A stretch of DNA of 64,000 nt from NCBI GenBank assembly GCA_029624735.1, contig JARSSM010000020.1, positions 186,001-250,000 of the forward strand. The letters run 5' to 3'. Below, one piece after another: positions 52,703-63,173 of the stretch. Source of the DNA: Defluviicoccus sp. (GTDB taxonomy: Bacteria > Pseudomonadota > Alphaproteobacteria > Rhodospirillales > Defluviicoccaceae). Within the stretch, counting starts at the first letter, position 1, and each line of letters starts with the position of its first letter. The translations under genes and the position numbers were made by a program. The notes under the pieces are model-generated. The model searched no databases, had not been told where the DNA came from, and was given only the letters and a program-made list of their open reading frames with translations.

Positions 52703-54124
52703 CTAGGACGAGTAGTACATCTGGAACTCGATCGGGTGGGGGGTGTGCTCGAAGTTGTACACTTCCTCCCACTTGAGCTCGATGTAGCTGTCGATCAGAT
52801 CATCCGTAAAGACGTCGCCTTTCTTGAGGAACTCGCGGTTCTTGTCGAGCGTCTCAAGTGCTTCGCGCAGTGAGCCGCACACCGTCGGCACGGCCTTGAG
52901 CTCTTCTGGCGGCAGGTCGTAGAGGTTCTTGTCGATGGCGTCGCCGGGGTGGATCTTGTTCTGAATGCCGTCGAGGCCGGCCATCAGCATCGCCGCAAAC
53001 CCCAGGTACGGGTTGCAGGTCGGATCGGGGAAGCGAACTTCGACGCGCTTGCCCTTGGGGTTCGACGTGAACGGAATGCGGCACGACGCAGAGCGGTTGC
53101 GTGCCGAGTAAGCGAGCAGCACCGGCGCCTCGAAGCCGGGGATCAGCCGCTTGTAGCTGTTGGTGGAAGGATTTGTAAACGCGTTCAGGGCTTTGGCATG
53201 CTTCATGATGCCGCCGATGTAGTACAGGGCCATATCCGAGAGATCGGCATAGCCCGAACCGGCAAACAGCGGCTTGCCGTCACGCCAGATCGATTGGTGG
53301 GTGTGCATGCCCGAGCCGTTGTCGCCGGTCACCGGCTTCGGCATGAACGTCGCCGTCTTGCCGTAGGTTTGCGCGACCATATGCGTGCAGTACTTGTAGA
53401 TCTGCATATTGTCGGCGGCGCGGACGAGGGTCGAGTACACGAGGCCCAGTTCGTGCTGGCTGGGCGCCACCTCGTGATGGTGCTTGTCCATCTCGAGGCC
53501 CATCTCCTGCATCGTCGAGACCATCTCGGCACGCAGGTCCATGGCCGAGTCGACAGGCGGCACCGGGAAGTAGCCACCCTTGATCGGCGGCCGGTGGCCG
53601 GCATTGCCTTCCGGAAGGATCCGGCCGGTGACGTACGGACCCTCGTCTGAACTGAACTCGTAGAAACAGTTGTTCATCTTGACGTCGTAGCGCACGTCGT
53701 CAAAGACGAAGAATTCGGCTTCTGGGCCAAAGTAGGCGGTATCGCCGATTCCGGTCTGCGCCAGGTAAGCCTCTGCCTTCTTGGCGATCGACCGCGGGTC
53801 GCGCACATAGGGTTCGCCGGTCGAGGGCTCGATGACGTCGCAGAAAAGGATCAACGCCGCTTGAGCGGCAAAGGGATCCATAACGGCGCTCGTGGCGTCG
53901 GGGATCAGCGCCATGTCGGACTCGTTGATCGCCTTCCAGCCGACGATGGATGAGCCGTCGAACATGATCCCGTCGGTGAACGCGTCTTCACCCACGAACT
54001 CGGTGGTCATGGTCAGGTGCTGCCACTTCCCGCGCGGGTCAGTGAAGCGCAGATCGACAAATTTGACCTCGTTCTCCTTCAGGACCGACAGTACATCCGC
54101 TGCCGTCTTACAGTTCAAAGTCAT
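52703..54124 (-). CDS. glnA: Glutamine synthetase type I
   Basis: 473-residue dodecameric ATP-dependent glutamate-ammonia ligase. Marker segments are [60 protein letters not shown], the ammonia-binding [14 protein letters not shown] and the manganese-binding [11 protein letters not shown]. The adenylylation tyrosine is present in [11 protein letters not shown], so control by GlnE is expected. It lies 78 bp downstream of glnB, the classic alphaproteobacterial operon. Confidence 0.98.
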   Translation of the reverse strand: MTLNCKTAADVLSVLKENEVKFVDLRFTDPRGKWQHLTMTTEFVGEDAFTDGIMFDGSSIVGWKAINESDMALIPDATSAVMDPFAAQAALILFCDVIEPSTGEPYVRDPRSIAKKAEAYLAQTGIGDTAYFGPEAEFFVFDDVRYDVKMNNCFYEFSSDEGPYVTGRILPEGNAGHRPPIKGGYFPVPPVDSAMDLRAEMVSTMQEMGLEMDKHHHEVAPSQHELGLVYSTLVRAADNMQIYKYCTHMVAQTYGKTATFMPKPVTGDNGSGMHTHQSIWRDGKPLFAGSGYADLSDMALYYIGGIMKHAKALNAFTNPSTNSYKRLIPGFEAPVLLAYSARNRSASCRIPFTSNPKGKRVEVRFPDPTCNPYLGFAAMLMAGLDGIQNKIHPGDAIDKNLYDLPPEELKAVPTVCGSLREALETLDKNREFLKKGDVFTDDLIDSYIELKWEEVYNFEHTPHPIEFQMYYSS

Positions 54125-54202
54125 TGTGCTTCCCTTTGGTCCCTCTAACTTGGCTGGTTGAACGCACCGGCCGGGCGCCGGCGCTAAGATGGTGACCGAG
54201 GC

Positions 54203-54748
<546 letters not shown>

Positions 54749-54805
54749 TCAGCGGCAAATGCCAATCTTTACGGCGGGACCGTTCCATGCGGCGGAAGGA
54801 AGACC

Positions 54806-55459
54806 ATGATGGACGGAGTTGAGCGGCGGATTCTCTATTTCGCTGATCCGATGTGCTCCTGGTGCTGGGGCTTCGCTCCGGTGATGGAAGCGATCAAGGC
54901 CGCGTGCGCAGGCGTGGTGCCGATCCGGCTCTGCGTCGGCGGCTTGAGGCCGTTCACGACCGAGCCGATGCGGGAGCGCGACCGGACGGTCGTTCGCCAT
55001 CACTGGGAGGAGGTGGCGGCCCAGACCGGCCAACCGTTCGACTTCGCCTTCTTCGAGCGCGAGGGGTTTGTCTACGATACCGAACCCGCCTGCCGCGCCG
55101 CCGTAGCCGTCCGCGGCCTGGCTCCGGAGGCGACGCTCAGCCACTTTGCCGCCTTGCAGCACGCATTCTATGCGAAGAACCGCGACTTAACGCAAACGGA
55201 CGTGTTGACAGACATTGCATCGGCCTTCGTTGCGCGTGACGACTTCGCGGTTGTGTTTGCGGCAGAGGAGGTCCGTGCGGCCACGCTCGCCGACTTCCAG
55301 CTGGCGCAACGCTTGGGCATCTCGGGCTTTCCAACCGTGGCCCTGGTCGAGGACAATCGCGCCGCTGTGCTCACCTCCGGCTGGCAGCCGTTCGCCGACC
55401 TGGAAGCCCCGCTGCACGCCTGGCTCAAGGGGGAAATGGTGGTCGGCGGGAGTTCGTGA
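54806..55459 (+). CDS. DsbA-family protein (FrnE-like)
   Basis: 217-residue thioredoxin-fold protein of the DsbA family. The active site is CSWC in LYFADPMCSWCWGFAP, near the N-terminus; no signal peptide precedes it, so it acts in the cytoplasm, like FrnE-type oxidoreductases. The helical insert and the cis-Pro loop GISGFPTVALVED are present. ATG 54806 follows GGAAGGAAG. It is divergent from glnB; the next gene starts within its stop (4-bp overlap). Confidence 0.88.
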   Translation: MMDGVERRILYFADPMCSWCWGFAPVMEAIKAACAGVVPIRLCVGGLRPFTTEPMRERDRTVVRHHWEEVAAQTGQPFDFAFFEREGFVYDTEPACRAAVAVRGLAPEATLSHFAALQHAFYAKNRDLTQTDVLTDIASAFVARDDFAVVFAAEEVRAATLADFQLAQRLGISGFPTVALVEDNRAAVLTSGWQPFADLEAPLHAWLKGEMVVGGSS

Positions 55460-56076
55460 GCGGGGATGGGCTCAACGGTGTCGCCGCTGTCATCGAGCTA
55501 GAGCCCTTGGCCGGCGACTACACCGTGCGCACCGCAGGCGTTCGAAACCCTGGCTGGATGGAGGGAGAAACGAGGGCGCTGCCTTGGCGGCGGGCGGATC
55601 AACCCGCGGCTCGCGGCCCCTCAGATCCTGGAGCTCAAGGCAGCGACGATAAGGTAGGCGGCACCGCGGTCTTCGTCAACCATCTGCGGATCTCCTCGCC
55701 CGAGGACGTGCACGACGCGATCCAACAGCTCGCGGATGCGCGCAAAGGGCCGCTCGACGCCGCGCGCCGGGGTGTGCGCAGTTGGGACGACACCCGCCAG
55801 GCGGCGGGTGAGCGTGACGCTTGGGCCGACCTCATGGACCAGCGGGCGCAGCGCGGCGAGGCGATTCCGACCGCCGAGCGACAGCTTGCCATGCGCGAGC
55901 TACTGTGCACGGCGAAGCCCTTGCAAAAGTCAGGGACTTGTTCACGGTCCCTGTCACCAAGCCTTCGCGCGGATCTTGCGCCGGTTGCAGGTATGATCCA
56001 AGGATGGAAGGCGATGCGCAAACCGCGACTTGAAGTGCGCGAGGCGCAAGAGGGAGGACGGCAGGACGATGGCTGA
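55456..56076 (+). CDS. Uncharacterised protein, possibly coding
   Basis: Open frame of 206 codons that overlaps the DsbA-family gene by 4 bp and the amylase gene by 8 bp, an arrangement that favours real translation. No domain is recognised. The middle (SSPEDVHDAIQQLADARKG, WADLMDQRAQRGEAIPTAERQLAMRE) looks like a helical protein; the start and end are low in conserved character. A GTG is the assumed start. It could also be spurious. Confidence 0.4.
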   Translation: MSGDGLNGVAAVIELEPLAGDYTVRTAGVRNPGWMEGETRALPWRRADQPAARGPSDPGAQGSDDKVGGTAVFVNHLRISSPEDVHDAIQQLADARKGPLDAARRGVRSWDDTRQAAGERDAWADLMDQRAQRGEAIPTAERQLAMRELLCTAKPLQKSGTCSRSLSPSLRADLAPVAGMIQGWKAMRKPRLEVREAQEGGRQDDG

Positions 56077-57544
56077 GCGCAATGGCGTCATGATGCAGTA
56101 CTTCCACTGGTACACGGCCGATGACGGCTCGCTGTGGCGGGAAGTGAAGGCGAACGCAAAGGAGCTTGCCGCAGCCGGCATCACGGCCTTGTGGCTGCCG
56201 CCCGCCTACAAGGGGTTGGGTGGCGCCAAGGACGTCGGTTATGCCGTCTATGACATGTACGACTTAGGCGAATTCGACCAGAAGGGCTCGGTTCGCACCA
56301 AGTACGGCACGCACAAGGAGTATCTAGCCGCGATCGAGGCGCTGCACGCTGCCGGTCTCCAAGTCTACGCCGACGTCGTGCTCAACCACCGCATTGGCGG
56401 CGACGCGCAGGAGCGGGTCATGGCGACACCCTATCGCCAGGACGACCGCGTCAACCCATTAGGTCCGCCGCGCGAGATCGCCACTCACACCCACTTCAGC
56501 TTCCCCGGCCGCGCCGGCAAGTACTCGCGTTTTGAGTGGCATTGGCAGCATTTCGATGCCGTCGATTACGATGATGCGAGCAAAGAGAAGGGCATCGTCT
56601 ATCTGTTCGAGGGGCACCGCTTCGATGACCACGTCTCGCTCGAAAAGGGCAACTTCTCCTATCTGCTCGGCTGCGATCTTGATTTCCAGAATGCGGAAGT
56701 ACGCGCGGAGGTCTTGAACTGGGGCAAGTGGTACCTGGACACGACCGGCGTCGATGGCTTCCGGCTGGACGCGATCAAGCACATTTCTTCGTGGTTCTTC
56801 CCCGAATGGCTGGATGCGCTCGAAGCTTACGCCGGCAAGAAGCTCTTCGTCGTCGGCGAATATTGGTCGCCGGACGTGGCCAGCCTGCACGCCTACCTGA
56901 ACGCGACCCAGAACAAGATGTCCGTGTTCGCTGTCGCCCAGCACTACAGTTTCCACTACGCGAGCAAGGCCGGGGGCAACTACGACATGCGCCGTCTGCT
57001 CGACGGCACGCTGATGCGCGAGCGACCGCAGCAGGTGGTGACCTTCGTCGAGAACCACGATTCGCAGCCGCTGCAGGCGCTCGAATCGGTCGTCGAGCCG
57101 TGGTTCAAGCCGCTTGCCTACGCCACCATCCTTTTGCGCAGCGAAGGCTACCCGTGCATCTTCTATGCGGATTACTACGGCGCCGAATACGAGGATGTCG
57201 GCCGCGACGGCAACCGCTACAAAATCGTGCTGCCATCCCACCGCGCCTTGATCGATAAGTTCCTGTACGCCCGCAAGCATTATGCGCACGGAGCCCAATA
57301 CGACTACTTCGATCACTGGAATCGGGTCGGCTGGACGCGGCTGGGCGACGAGGCGCATCCGAAAGCGATGGCGGTGCTGATGAGCGACGGGCCGGAGGGG
57401 ACAAAGCGGATGGAGGTCGGCCGGCCGAATACGTCCTTTGTCGATCTCACCGGCCATATCGCGGAACAGGTGGTCACCGACGCCGGCGGCTGGGGCGAGT
57501 TCCGCTGCAAGGGCGGTTCGGTCTCGGTGTGGATCGAGGCGTAG
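56069..57544 (+). CDS. amyA: Cytoplasmic alpha-amylase (GH13)
   Basis: 491-residue GH13 alpha-amylase without signal peptide, close in length and motif order to E. coli cytoplasmic AmyA. It cleaves alpha-1,4-glucans such as glycogen or maltodextrins. The four conserved regions are VYADVVLNHR, GFRLDAIKH (nucleophile Asp234), VVGEYW (acid/base Glu264) and VENHDSQ (Asp331). The domain starts directly with VMMQYFHWYTADDGSLW. ATG 56069 overlaps the preceding frame. Its TAG stop codon (57542-57544) is at the same time the left end of dispersed-repeat copy 8. Confidence 0.93.
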   Translation: MAERNGVMMQYFHWYTADDGSLWREVKANAKELAAAGITALWLPPAYKGLGGAKDVGYAVYDMYDLGEFDQKGSVRTKYGTHKEYLAAIEALHAAGLQVYADVVLNHRIGGDAQERVMATPYRQDDRVNPLGPPREIATHTHFSFPGRAGKYSRFEWHWQHFDAVDYDDASKEKGIVYLFEGHRFDDHVSLEKGNFSYLLGCDLDFQNAEVRAEVLNWGKWYLDTTGVDGFRLDAIKHISSWFFPEWLDALEAYAGKKLFVVGEYWSPDVASLHAYLNATQNKMSVFAVAQHYSFHYASKAGGNYDMRRLLDGTLMRERPQQVVTFVENHDSQPLQALESVVEPWFKPLAYATILLRSEGYPCIFYADYYGAEYEDVGRDGNRYKIVLPSHRALIDKFLYARKHYAHGAQYDYFDHWNRVGWTRLGDEAHPKAMAVLMSDGPEGTKRMEVGRPNTSFVDLTGHIAEQVVTDAGGWGEFRCKGGSVSVWIEA

Positions 57545-57658
57545 TACAGCGACCCAATCGGGCGATTCACGCCCGAGCAAGGTTGTCGCTGCACAACAGT
57601 TTGAATCGCGTGCACTGGCACAAACAGGATGTACGCTCTGTTTGTGCCAGTGCACTAG
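57541..57658 (+). repeat. CTAG-bounded double-hairpin dispersed repeat, copy 8
   Basis: 118 bp. Left end GTAG (57541-57544) is fused to the amylase stop codon, right end CTAG (57655-57658). A short deletion before the second hairpin brings GTGCAC and TGGCACAAACAG together; pairing of both hairpins is kept. Confidence 0.93.
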
Positions 57659-57773
57659 CGGCTGCTTCGCTTCCGATCGCGCCTCGGTTGACGGCGCCGT
57701 TGACTCTGGCCTCTGGCCAAGTCCAAGATCAATCAAGCGCTTAACTCGCATTCGCAAAAAAATGGGGAGAGGG

Positions 57774-60677
57774 ATGGAACCGCTATTCAAGTTCTTGCTG
57801 TCGCGGCCTTTGGAGGCCAAGAGCGCCGGTGTCGATGCCGTCGTCGTCAAGGTTTCGGTCTCCTTCGCCAAGGCGCTGCAGAAGGCCTTTCGCGACCCGG
57901 ATCGGGCCCGTGCCTTGCTCAGCGCTGCGGCCGCCGTCCTCGAACGGGCCGCAGGGCCAGCCGATGCGCGGCAGGAGGCATACACGGCGGCTGCGCATGC
58001 CTTCCTCGCAGCCGTCCGCAGCGGCGAGGTCACGACCGTTGCCGAAGCCCGCTCGGCGATCGAGACACGCTTCGGTGCCGCCGCCGCGACGCTCATTCAG
58101 GATCAGCCCTTCACCGAACTGAGCCAGAACGCCATCGACCAGCTCGCCGCCATCAAGTACCGCGGCCTGATCGACCGGCGGGCGGAGCCGCTCGCCGCCA
58201 TCGTTCGCACGGCGGCCTACGTCATGCGCCTTGCCGCCGGCGGTGATGACGAAGCCATTCCGCCGCCGGCCGACTGGATGCGGCGCGTGATTGTGCTCGA
58301 CGGCCTTGAGCGCCAGCCTTCCGACCGCGAACCGGCGCCGGAGCGGCCGGGAGAGCCGCAGGCGCCCGACCGCGAGGCCTTGAGCCGCGGCGCAGCGCTG
58401 AAGGAAAAGGCCGCGCTCGCGGAGCGGCGGCGCGAACTGGAAACCGCACTGGTCGAACTCAATGCGTTGCCAAGCGACCGGCTGCTGGGCGAAGTGCCGG
58501 TTGAGGAGGTTCCCGAGGAACGGCCGTCGCGCGACGAACACGGCCGCACCTCGATGACTGCTGGCCGGGTGGCACCGCCCTCGGCCCGCATCGCGCTTGC
58601 CCGCACGGCGCTCGATGATCTGGAGTCCAGCTCGCGGCGGGTGGTGGAAAAGCTTGCGGTGGCGCCCGGGCGGGCGGGACTGGTGGAGATCTTGCGCCGC
58701 GGCGAGCAGGAGGTTCGCACGCTCTCGGTCGCTGAGGCGCGCCTCGACGAGGCTCTCGCGCCGCGGACGCGCACGCTGATGGTCGGGGGCGGGCTGTACA
58801 CCGCCACAACCTACACCAGCTTTGACGGCGAAGAGCGGGCCGAGGGCACACCGGGTGTCCCCGCCACCCGTGGCGAGGTGAGCTCGGTCGGCATCGGCGA
58901 CCTCCTGGTCGTCAAGCAGACCCTCAAAGGCTACGAGGCACGCGAACTCTCGCACGTCGACAACATCCTGAAGGGCGAGCATCGGTCACTCTCCACCAAG
59001 CGCACCCGCACCACCGAGGAGACGATCGAGGACGAGCGCGAGACCACCGTCGAAGAGGAACGCGACCAGCAGAGCACCGAGCGCTTCGAGATGCAGCGCG
59101 AGGCGAGCAAGGTGCAGAAAGAAGACGACAGCCTGAAGATCGGCACCTCGCTGTCCGGCTCCTACGGACCGATGGTGGAGTTCAAGGTGACCACCGACCT
59201 CGGCATGTCGTCCTCGAAAGAGGAGTCGACCAAGGCGGCTGAGAACTACAGCAAGGAGGTGGTCAGCCGCGCCTCGACGAAGGTCACCGAACGCGTGCGG
59301 CGGTTAACCCGGCTGAAGACGGTCGAAACGTTCGAGGAGGAAAACGTCCACGAGTGGAACAACGTCGCCGGAGCCGACCACGTCGTCGGCCAGTACCAAT
59401 GGCTCGACAAGCTCTACGAGGCGCAGGTGTTCAACTACGGCAGCCGGATGCTGTTCGACCTGGTGGTGCCGGAACCGGCGGCCTTCATTCACCATACGCT
59501 CAAAACCCTGCTGCCGGCTGGTGCCGAGATCACCATGCCGATCCCGTTCACGCTTGATTCCGACGACATTACCATCGGCAACTACGCCTTCTATGCCCAC
59601 CGCTACGACGCCGAGGGGGTCGAAGCGCCGCCGGAGCCGATCATCACCGTCTCCAAGGTGTTCGAGGGAACCGACCCGACCGCCGAAGCCGGCCACGTGC
59701 AGAAGACGGCGGAAGTGCCGATCAATGACGGCTACGAAGCCGTCCACGCGCGCGCTCATATCGCCAATACGCAGTGGGAAGCCGGGTTCAGGACCGTCCT
59801 CAGCATCGGCACCTTGAGCTGGGTCCACGCCGGTGCGTCGGTTGGTTGGCGCGAAGGCCCGCTGAACAAGCAGCAGAAGTCGATCACGTGCACGCTTCTG
59901 ACCTGGCGGGTCGCGACGGTGGTCGCCAGCATCGAGATCACCTGCAACCGGACGGCAGCGGCGCTGGAAAAGTGGCGCATCAAGACCCACGAGGCGATCA
60001 AGAAGGGCTACCTGAAGCAGATGAAGGATTACGAGGATGCGATCGAGGCGGCGAAAGCCCAGGCCAGTGCCGAGACCCGCCGCCGCAACCCGGCGCTCAA
60101 CGCACTCCTGCAGCGCGAGGAGCTGAAGAAGGCGGTGATTTCCGTCTTTACGGCCCAGCACTTCGACAGCTTCAACAGCATCGAAACCGGCGGCATGGGT
60201 CTGCCGCAGCTTGCACTTACCGAGGCCGGGCTCGAAGGTCCGTACATCCGCTTCTTCGAGCAGGCGTTCGAATGGGAACAGATGATGTTCCTTTACTACC
60301 CTTACTTCTGGGGCCGGAAGAGCCGCTGGGTCGAGGCGTCGTTCATCGAGGATGCCGACTTCGAGTTCGCCGCCTTCATGAAGGCTGGCGCGGCGCGGGT
60401 CGTCGTTTCGGTGCGGCCCGGCTTCGAGCTGGCGGTGGCGCACTTCCTCGAAACCGGCCAGATCTGGGAGGGCGGTGATCCGCCGCTGGTAACCAGCGCC
60501 AGCTACCTCAACATCATCGACGAGATCAAGGAACGCCAGCAGGCCCCCGGCGCGGAAGTTGCGGTCGGCGCTCCATGGGAGGTCCGGCTTCCCACCACCC
60601 TGATCGCGTTGCGCAAGAAGGACAGCCTGCCGCGCTGGCAGAAGAACGTGGCCGGCATCTGGGAGGACGCGACCTGA
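57774..60677 (+). CDS. Large uncharacterised protein with charged coiled-coil centre
   Basis: 967-residue protein I cannot assign. Residues about 1-200 are Ala-rich helices; about 210-330 is an acidic helical linker; around 400-520 lies a highly charged segment (TEETIEDERETTVEEERDQQ) followed by SSSKEESTKAAENYSKEVVSRAS and a mixed beta segment VTERVRRLTRLKTVETFEEENVHEW-like. The better conserved block HVVGQYQWLDKLYEAQVFNYGSRMLFDLVVPEPAAFI then leads into beta-rich sequence and a C-terminal helical domain. No signal peptide or membrane helix is visible. ATG 57774 has GGGGAGAGGG just upstream. The next gene starts 13 bp downstream, so the pair is an operon. It may be a structural or toxin-like surface protein. 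Confidence 0.8.
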   Translation: MEPLFKFLLSRPLEAKSAGVDAVVVKVSVSFAKALQKAFRDPDRARALLSAAAAVLERAAGPADARQEAYTAAAHAFLAAVRSGEVTTVAEARSAIETRFGAAAATLIQDQPFTELSQNAIDQLAAIKYRGLIDRRAEPLAAIVRTAAYVMRLAAGGDDEAIPPPADWMRRVIVLDGLERQPSDREPAPERPGEPQAPDREALSRGAALKEKAALAERRRELETALVELNALPSDRLLGEVPVEEVPEERPSRDEHGRTSMTAGRVAPPSARIALARTALDDLESSSRRVVEKLAVAPGRAGLVEILRRGEQEVRTLSVAEARLDEALAPRTRTLMVGGGLYTATTYTSFDGEERAEGTPGVPATRGEVSSVGIGDLLVVKQTLKGYEARELSHVDNILKGEHRSLSTKRTRTTEETIEDERETTVEEERDQQSTERFEMQREASKVQKEDDSLKIGTSLSGSYGPMVEFKVTTDLGMSSSKEESTKAAENYSKEVVSRASTKVTERVRRLTRLKTVETFEEENVHEWNNVAGADHVVGQYQWLDKLYEAQVFNYGSRMLFDLVVPEPAAFIHHTLKTLLPAGAEITMPIPFTLDSDDITIGNYAFYAHRYDAEGVEAPPEPIITVSKVFEGTDPTAEAGHVQKTAEVPINDGYEAVHARAHIANTQWEAGFRTVLSIGTLSWVHAGASVGWREGPLNKQQKSITCTLLTWRVATVVASIEITCNRTAAALEKWRIKTHEAIKKGYLKQMKDYEDAIEAAKAQASAETRRRNPALNALLQREELKKAVISVFTAQHFDSFNSIETGGMGLPQLALTEAGLEGPYIRFFEQAFEWEQMMFLYYPYFWGRKSRWVEASFIEDADFEFAAFMKAGAARVVVSVRPGFELAVAHFLETGQIWEGGDPPLVTSASYLNIIDEIKERQQAPGAEVAVGAPWEVRLPTTLIALRKKDSLPRWQKNVAGIWEDAT

Positions 60678-60690
60678 CGCGGCCGCTCTG

Positions 60691-62928
60691 ATGCCGCCGC
60701 CACGTCCCCGCCGGCCGCAACCCGCGGCACCCCAGCAGCGGGCCGCACCGCGTGCACCGGCCCAGCCGGCGCGACCGCAGGCGCCGCAAGGCGTTCAGCC
60801 TGCCGGTGCCCCGCGGCCTGCACAGCCGCCGCAGCCTGCAGCGCAGGCGCGGTCGCAGCCGATCCTGGCTAGTTGGGCCGGCCTCGACCGCAGCCACATT
60901 CCGAAAACGCGCACGGAGGGGCCGCGTCCAACCGAGGTCGATGACCCGGCATGGATGGGGACCCTGATCGCCAACTCGAACCTGCGCTTCACCGGCGCCT
61001 ATGTCACCGGGCCGGCGATCGCCACGCCCGCGAACGCGTTTACCAACAGCACCAAGGCGGTCGAGCGGGGCTGGATGCGCAACCTCGCGACGCTGGCGGC
61101 GCAGGGCTGGGGGTTCGCGTTCTTTTACGTCGGTTACAGCCTCGGCGGTGGCGAGGCGGCGCCGGCCAACGCCGACCGCACGCGCGGCGAGTTGCACGGC
61201 CGTCACCTGCGCACGATCATGCACCAGCACGGCCCGCGCTTCGCCGGTTCGGTGGTCATCATCGATAACGAGGACGGCGAAAGCGATGTCCTGCCGGCGA
61301 ACCTGATCCAGTACTACCTCGGCCTGTTCGATGCGATGTCGCGGCCCGATCCGGCGCTGCGCGCATTCCGGCCCGGGATCTACGGCCACGGCCAGCCAAT
61401 CAACGCACTGCTCGCCGTGTGGCCGGATCTCTTCATCTGGGACGTCCAGATCGATACCGCGACGACGACAACGCCGATCGCACCGATGGACCCGGACACG
61501 GACCCGATCCGGGTCGATCTCGCGGCAATTCGCACGCAAGCGCCGCCGGGGACCAACGTGCACGCGGTGCCGATCCGCAGCTATCCAACCGTCCTGCCGC
61601 CACAGCAACCGCCGGCGTTCTTGTGGCCACTCGGCCGGCAGTTCCGCTTCCATGCCGGCTCGGGCGACCGGCAAAATCCGCCAGCGGACATTCCGCTCGA
61701 AAACTCGGCAACGGAACGCCGCTTGCGCACGCGCTGGCGGCGGGTGCGGACCTGGGACTACGATGCCTCGTTCGTCCGCAACCCCGCGACCGCGATTGCC
61801 GAGCCGCGGATCGCAGTCATCGGCGACGGTCCGGCATTCCGGCTGGTGCGTGGCCGTTTCGCCTTTTCCGCGTCAGGCACCATCCCGCTGCAGCACCCGC
61901 AGCAGGCGGAACCGCCGACGCTGGATGCCATCCTGGTCGACCCCTTCACGCCGGTTGAGCCGGAAGCACCGCTGGTGCCGGCGGAGGTGGGGGCGCGGCC
62001 GGCGCTCTATACCGTGCTCAACAACGGCGAGATCGGTGAGGCGGTCGGGGACACGGCCGGCCGCTGGAACCCGCTCGGCTCGATCGGGACCGGCGACCCG
62101 CCACCGCGGACGCCGCGGGCCTTGGGCGTCGCCGCCCGTACCGCTGCCGATGCGCACTTGGTCTACATTGCCGAGAACGGCCAGCTGCACGCAAAGCGCA
62201 AGACACAGAACCAGGCCTGGAGCCGGGCCGCACTCGCACTCGCGGCGCCACTCGCGCACCCGTTCTCGGCCCTTGCGGTCTGTCCGCGCGGCGGCCAGAT
62301 GGTGTTCGCGCTGTTCATCGATGGTACGGGCGTCTTGCAGGCGGCGCACTGGGCGCGCTCGTTCTCCTCCTGGCCCGCGTTTCAGGTGCAAGCGCTTGAG
62401 CAGACGCCGAGCCTGTTTCGCGGCACCGCACTCACGGCGATCACGCCAAGGCCGGAGGATGTGCTCGTTTTCGCCGTGGCGCGCGATGGGCGCTTGAGCT
62501 TCGCCGTGTTCAGCGACGGCTCCGGTTGGTCGCGGCTCACGCCGGTGGGCGCTGCCACCGACAGGCTTGGCGCCCACACCCGGCTTGCCGCCTACGCGAT
62601 GGACGATCGCACGGTCGAGGTCGCAGCGCTGACCGACGGCGCGCGGATGGCCATCTACCGCTTTGACCGCAATGGCAACACCTGGACGCCTGCGCCGCGC
62701 ACGGTCGTTGACGATCCGCCCGCCCGCCGGCCCGGTCAGAGAGCGGCCGAAACGACGCGGCTGCGCGATGCCGCCGGCTGTCGCATCAACCCGTTCGGGG
62801 ACATCGGCCTCGGTCGGCCGGCGGGTGCGGTGACGACGCGGGTCTACTGCGCCGGCTTGAGCGACGCCCAGAACGTCCTCCTCACCCGCGATTTGGGCCC
62901 AGGCGGGCTCTGGCAAATCCTCGCCTGA
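60691..62928 (+). CDS. Glycoside-hydrolase-like (DUF1906-type) protein with beta-propeller tail
   Basis: 745-residue protein. Residues 1-55 are Pro/Ala/Gln-rich and disordered. About 60-330 resembles the DUF1906/GH25-like TIM-barrel group (FTGAYVTGPAIATP, MRNLATLAAQGWGFAFFYVGYS, HGPRFAGSVVIIDNEDGE, FRPGIYGHGQPINALLAV); acidic residues in IIDNEDGE are candidate catalytic ones. About 400-745 has repeated blade-like units (LVYIAENGQLHAKRK, MVFALFIDGTGVLQAAHW, VLVFAVARDGRLSFAVFSDGSGW, VEVAALTDGARMAIYRFD), suggesting a lectin-like beta-propeller. No signal peptide. Cotranscribed with the 967-residue unknown. A secreted or injected cell-wall or glycan-targeting effector is possible but unproven. 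Confidence 0.75.
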   Translation: MPPPRPRRPQPAAPQQRAAPRAPAQPARPQAPQGVQPAGAPRPAQPPQPAAQARSQPILASWAGLDRSHIPKTRTEGPRPTEVDDPAWMGTLIANSNLRFTGAYVTGPAIATPANAFTNSTKAVERGWMRNLATLAAQGWGFAFFYVGYSLGGGEAAPANADRTRGELHGRHLRTIMHQHGPRFAGSVVIIDNEDGESDVLPANLIQYYLGLFDAMSRPDPALRAFRPGIYGHGQPINALLAVWPDLFIWDVQIDTATTTTPIAPMDPDTDPIRVDLAAIRTQAPPGTNVHAVPIRSYPTVLPPQQPPAFLWPLGRQFRFHAGSGDRQNPPADIPLENSATERRLRTRWRRVRTWDYDASFVRNPATAIAEPRIAVIGDGPAFRLVRGRFAFSASGTIPLQHPQQAEPPTLDAILVDPFTPVEPEAPLVPAEVGARPALYTVLNNGEIGEAVGDTAGRWNPLGSIGTGDPPPRTPRALGVAARTAADAHLVYIAENGQLHAKRKTQNQAWSRAALALAAPLAHPFSALAVCPRGGQMVFALFIDGTGVLQAAHWARSFSSWPAFQVQALEQTPSLFRGTALTAITPRPEDVLVFAVARDGRLSFAVFSDGSGWSRLTPVGAATDRLGAHTRLAAYAMDDRTVEVAALTDGARMAIYRFDRNGNTWTPAPRTVVDDPPARRPGQRAAETTRLRDAAGCRINPFGDIGLGRPAGAVTTRVYCAGLSDAQNVLLTRDLGPGGLWQILA

Positions 62929-62971
62929 CAGCGCACGCGCGCCATTGCTGCGCCACCGATGCGCATTAATC

Positions 62972-62993
62972 GTGCAAAGTGCCTTTTTTGCAC
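62972..62993. promoter_or_regulatory. Inverted repeat upstream of urtA
   Basis: GTGCAAA (62972-62978) and TTTGCAC (62987-62993) are complementary arms 8 bp apart, about 120 bp upstream of the sigma-54-like promoter. The position suits an enhancer-binding protein, but the half-site polarity differs from the usual NtrC consensus. Confidence 0.35.
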
Positions 62994-63112
62994 ATTTCTT
63001 GATCATGCAGCGCCAGCCCAGGCCGGCACGTCACGCCGGGGACTGCGACGCAGCGATGCCGCATGGCTCTCTCGCCCCGCCGCTCTCCCATCGCGCCCCA
63101 GATTCCTCACTG

Positions 63113-63128
63113 TGGCCCGTGACTTGCA
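63113..63128 (+). promoter_or_regulatory. Sigma-54-type promoter of urtA
   Basis: TGGCCCGTGACTTGCA matches the RpoN consensus TGGCACG-N4-TTGCW in all but one position, with exact GG-to-GC spacing. It lies 45 bp upstream of the urtA start codon, consistent with nitrogen-starvation control. Confidence 0.7.
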
Positions 63129-63173
63129 GACGCACAGTGCTTCAGTGCACCGCAGCTCCAGAAGGAAGGGCTC

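Noticed and set aside
57438..57773. Upstream extension of the 967-residue gene that reads through repeat copy 8
   Set aside because: It overlaps the amylase gene in another frame and translates the non-coding repeat; a strong ribosome site and ATG at 57774 mark the real start.
57438..60443. Several long minus-strand frames opposite the large unknown gene
   Set aside because: Low-complexity Arg/Gly-rich translations typical of shadows in GC-rich DNA.
62972..62993. NtrC binding site before urtA
   Set aside because: It is a genuine inverted repeat, but the half-site orientation does not match the NtrC consensus; listed only as an inverted repeat.
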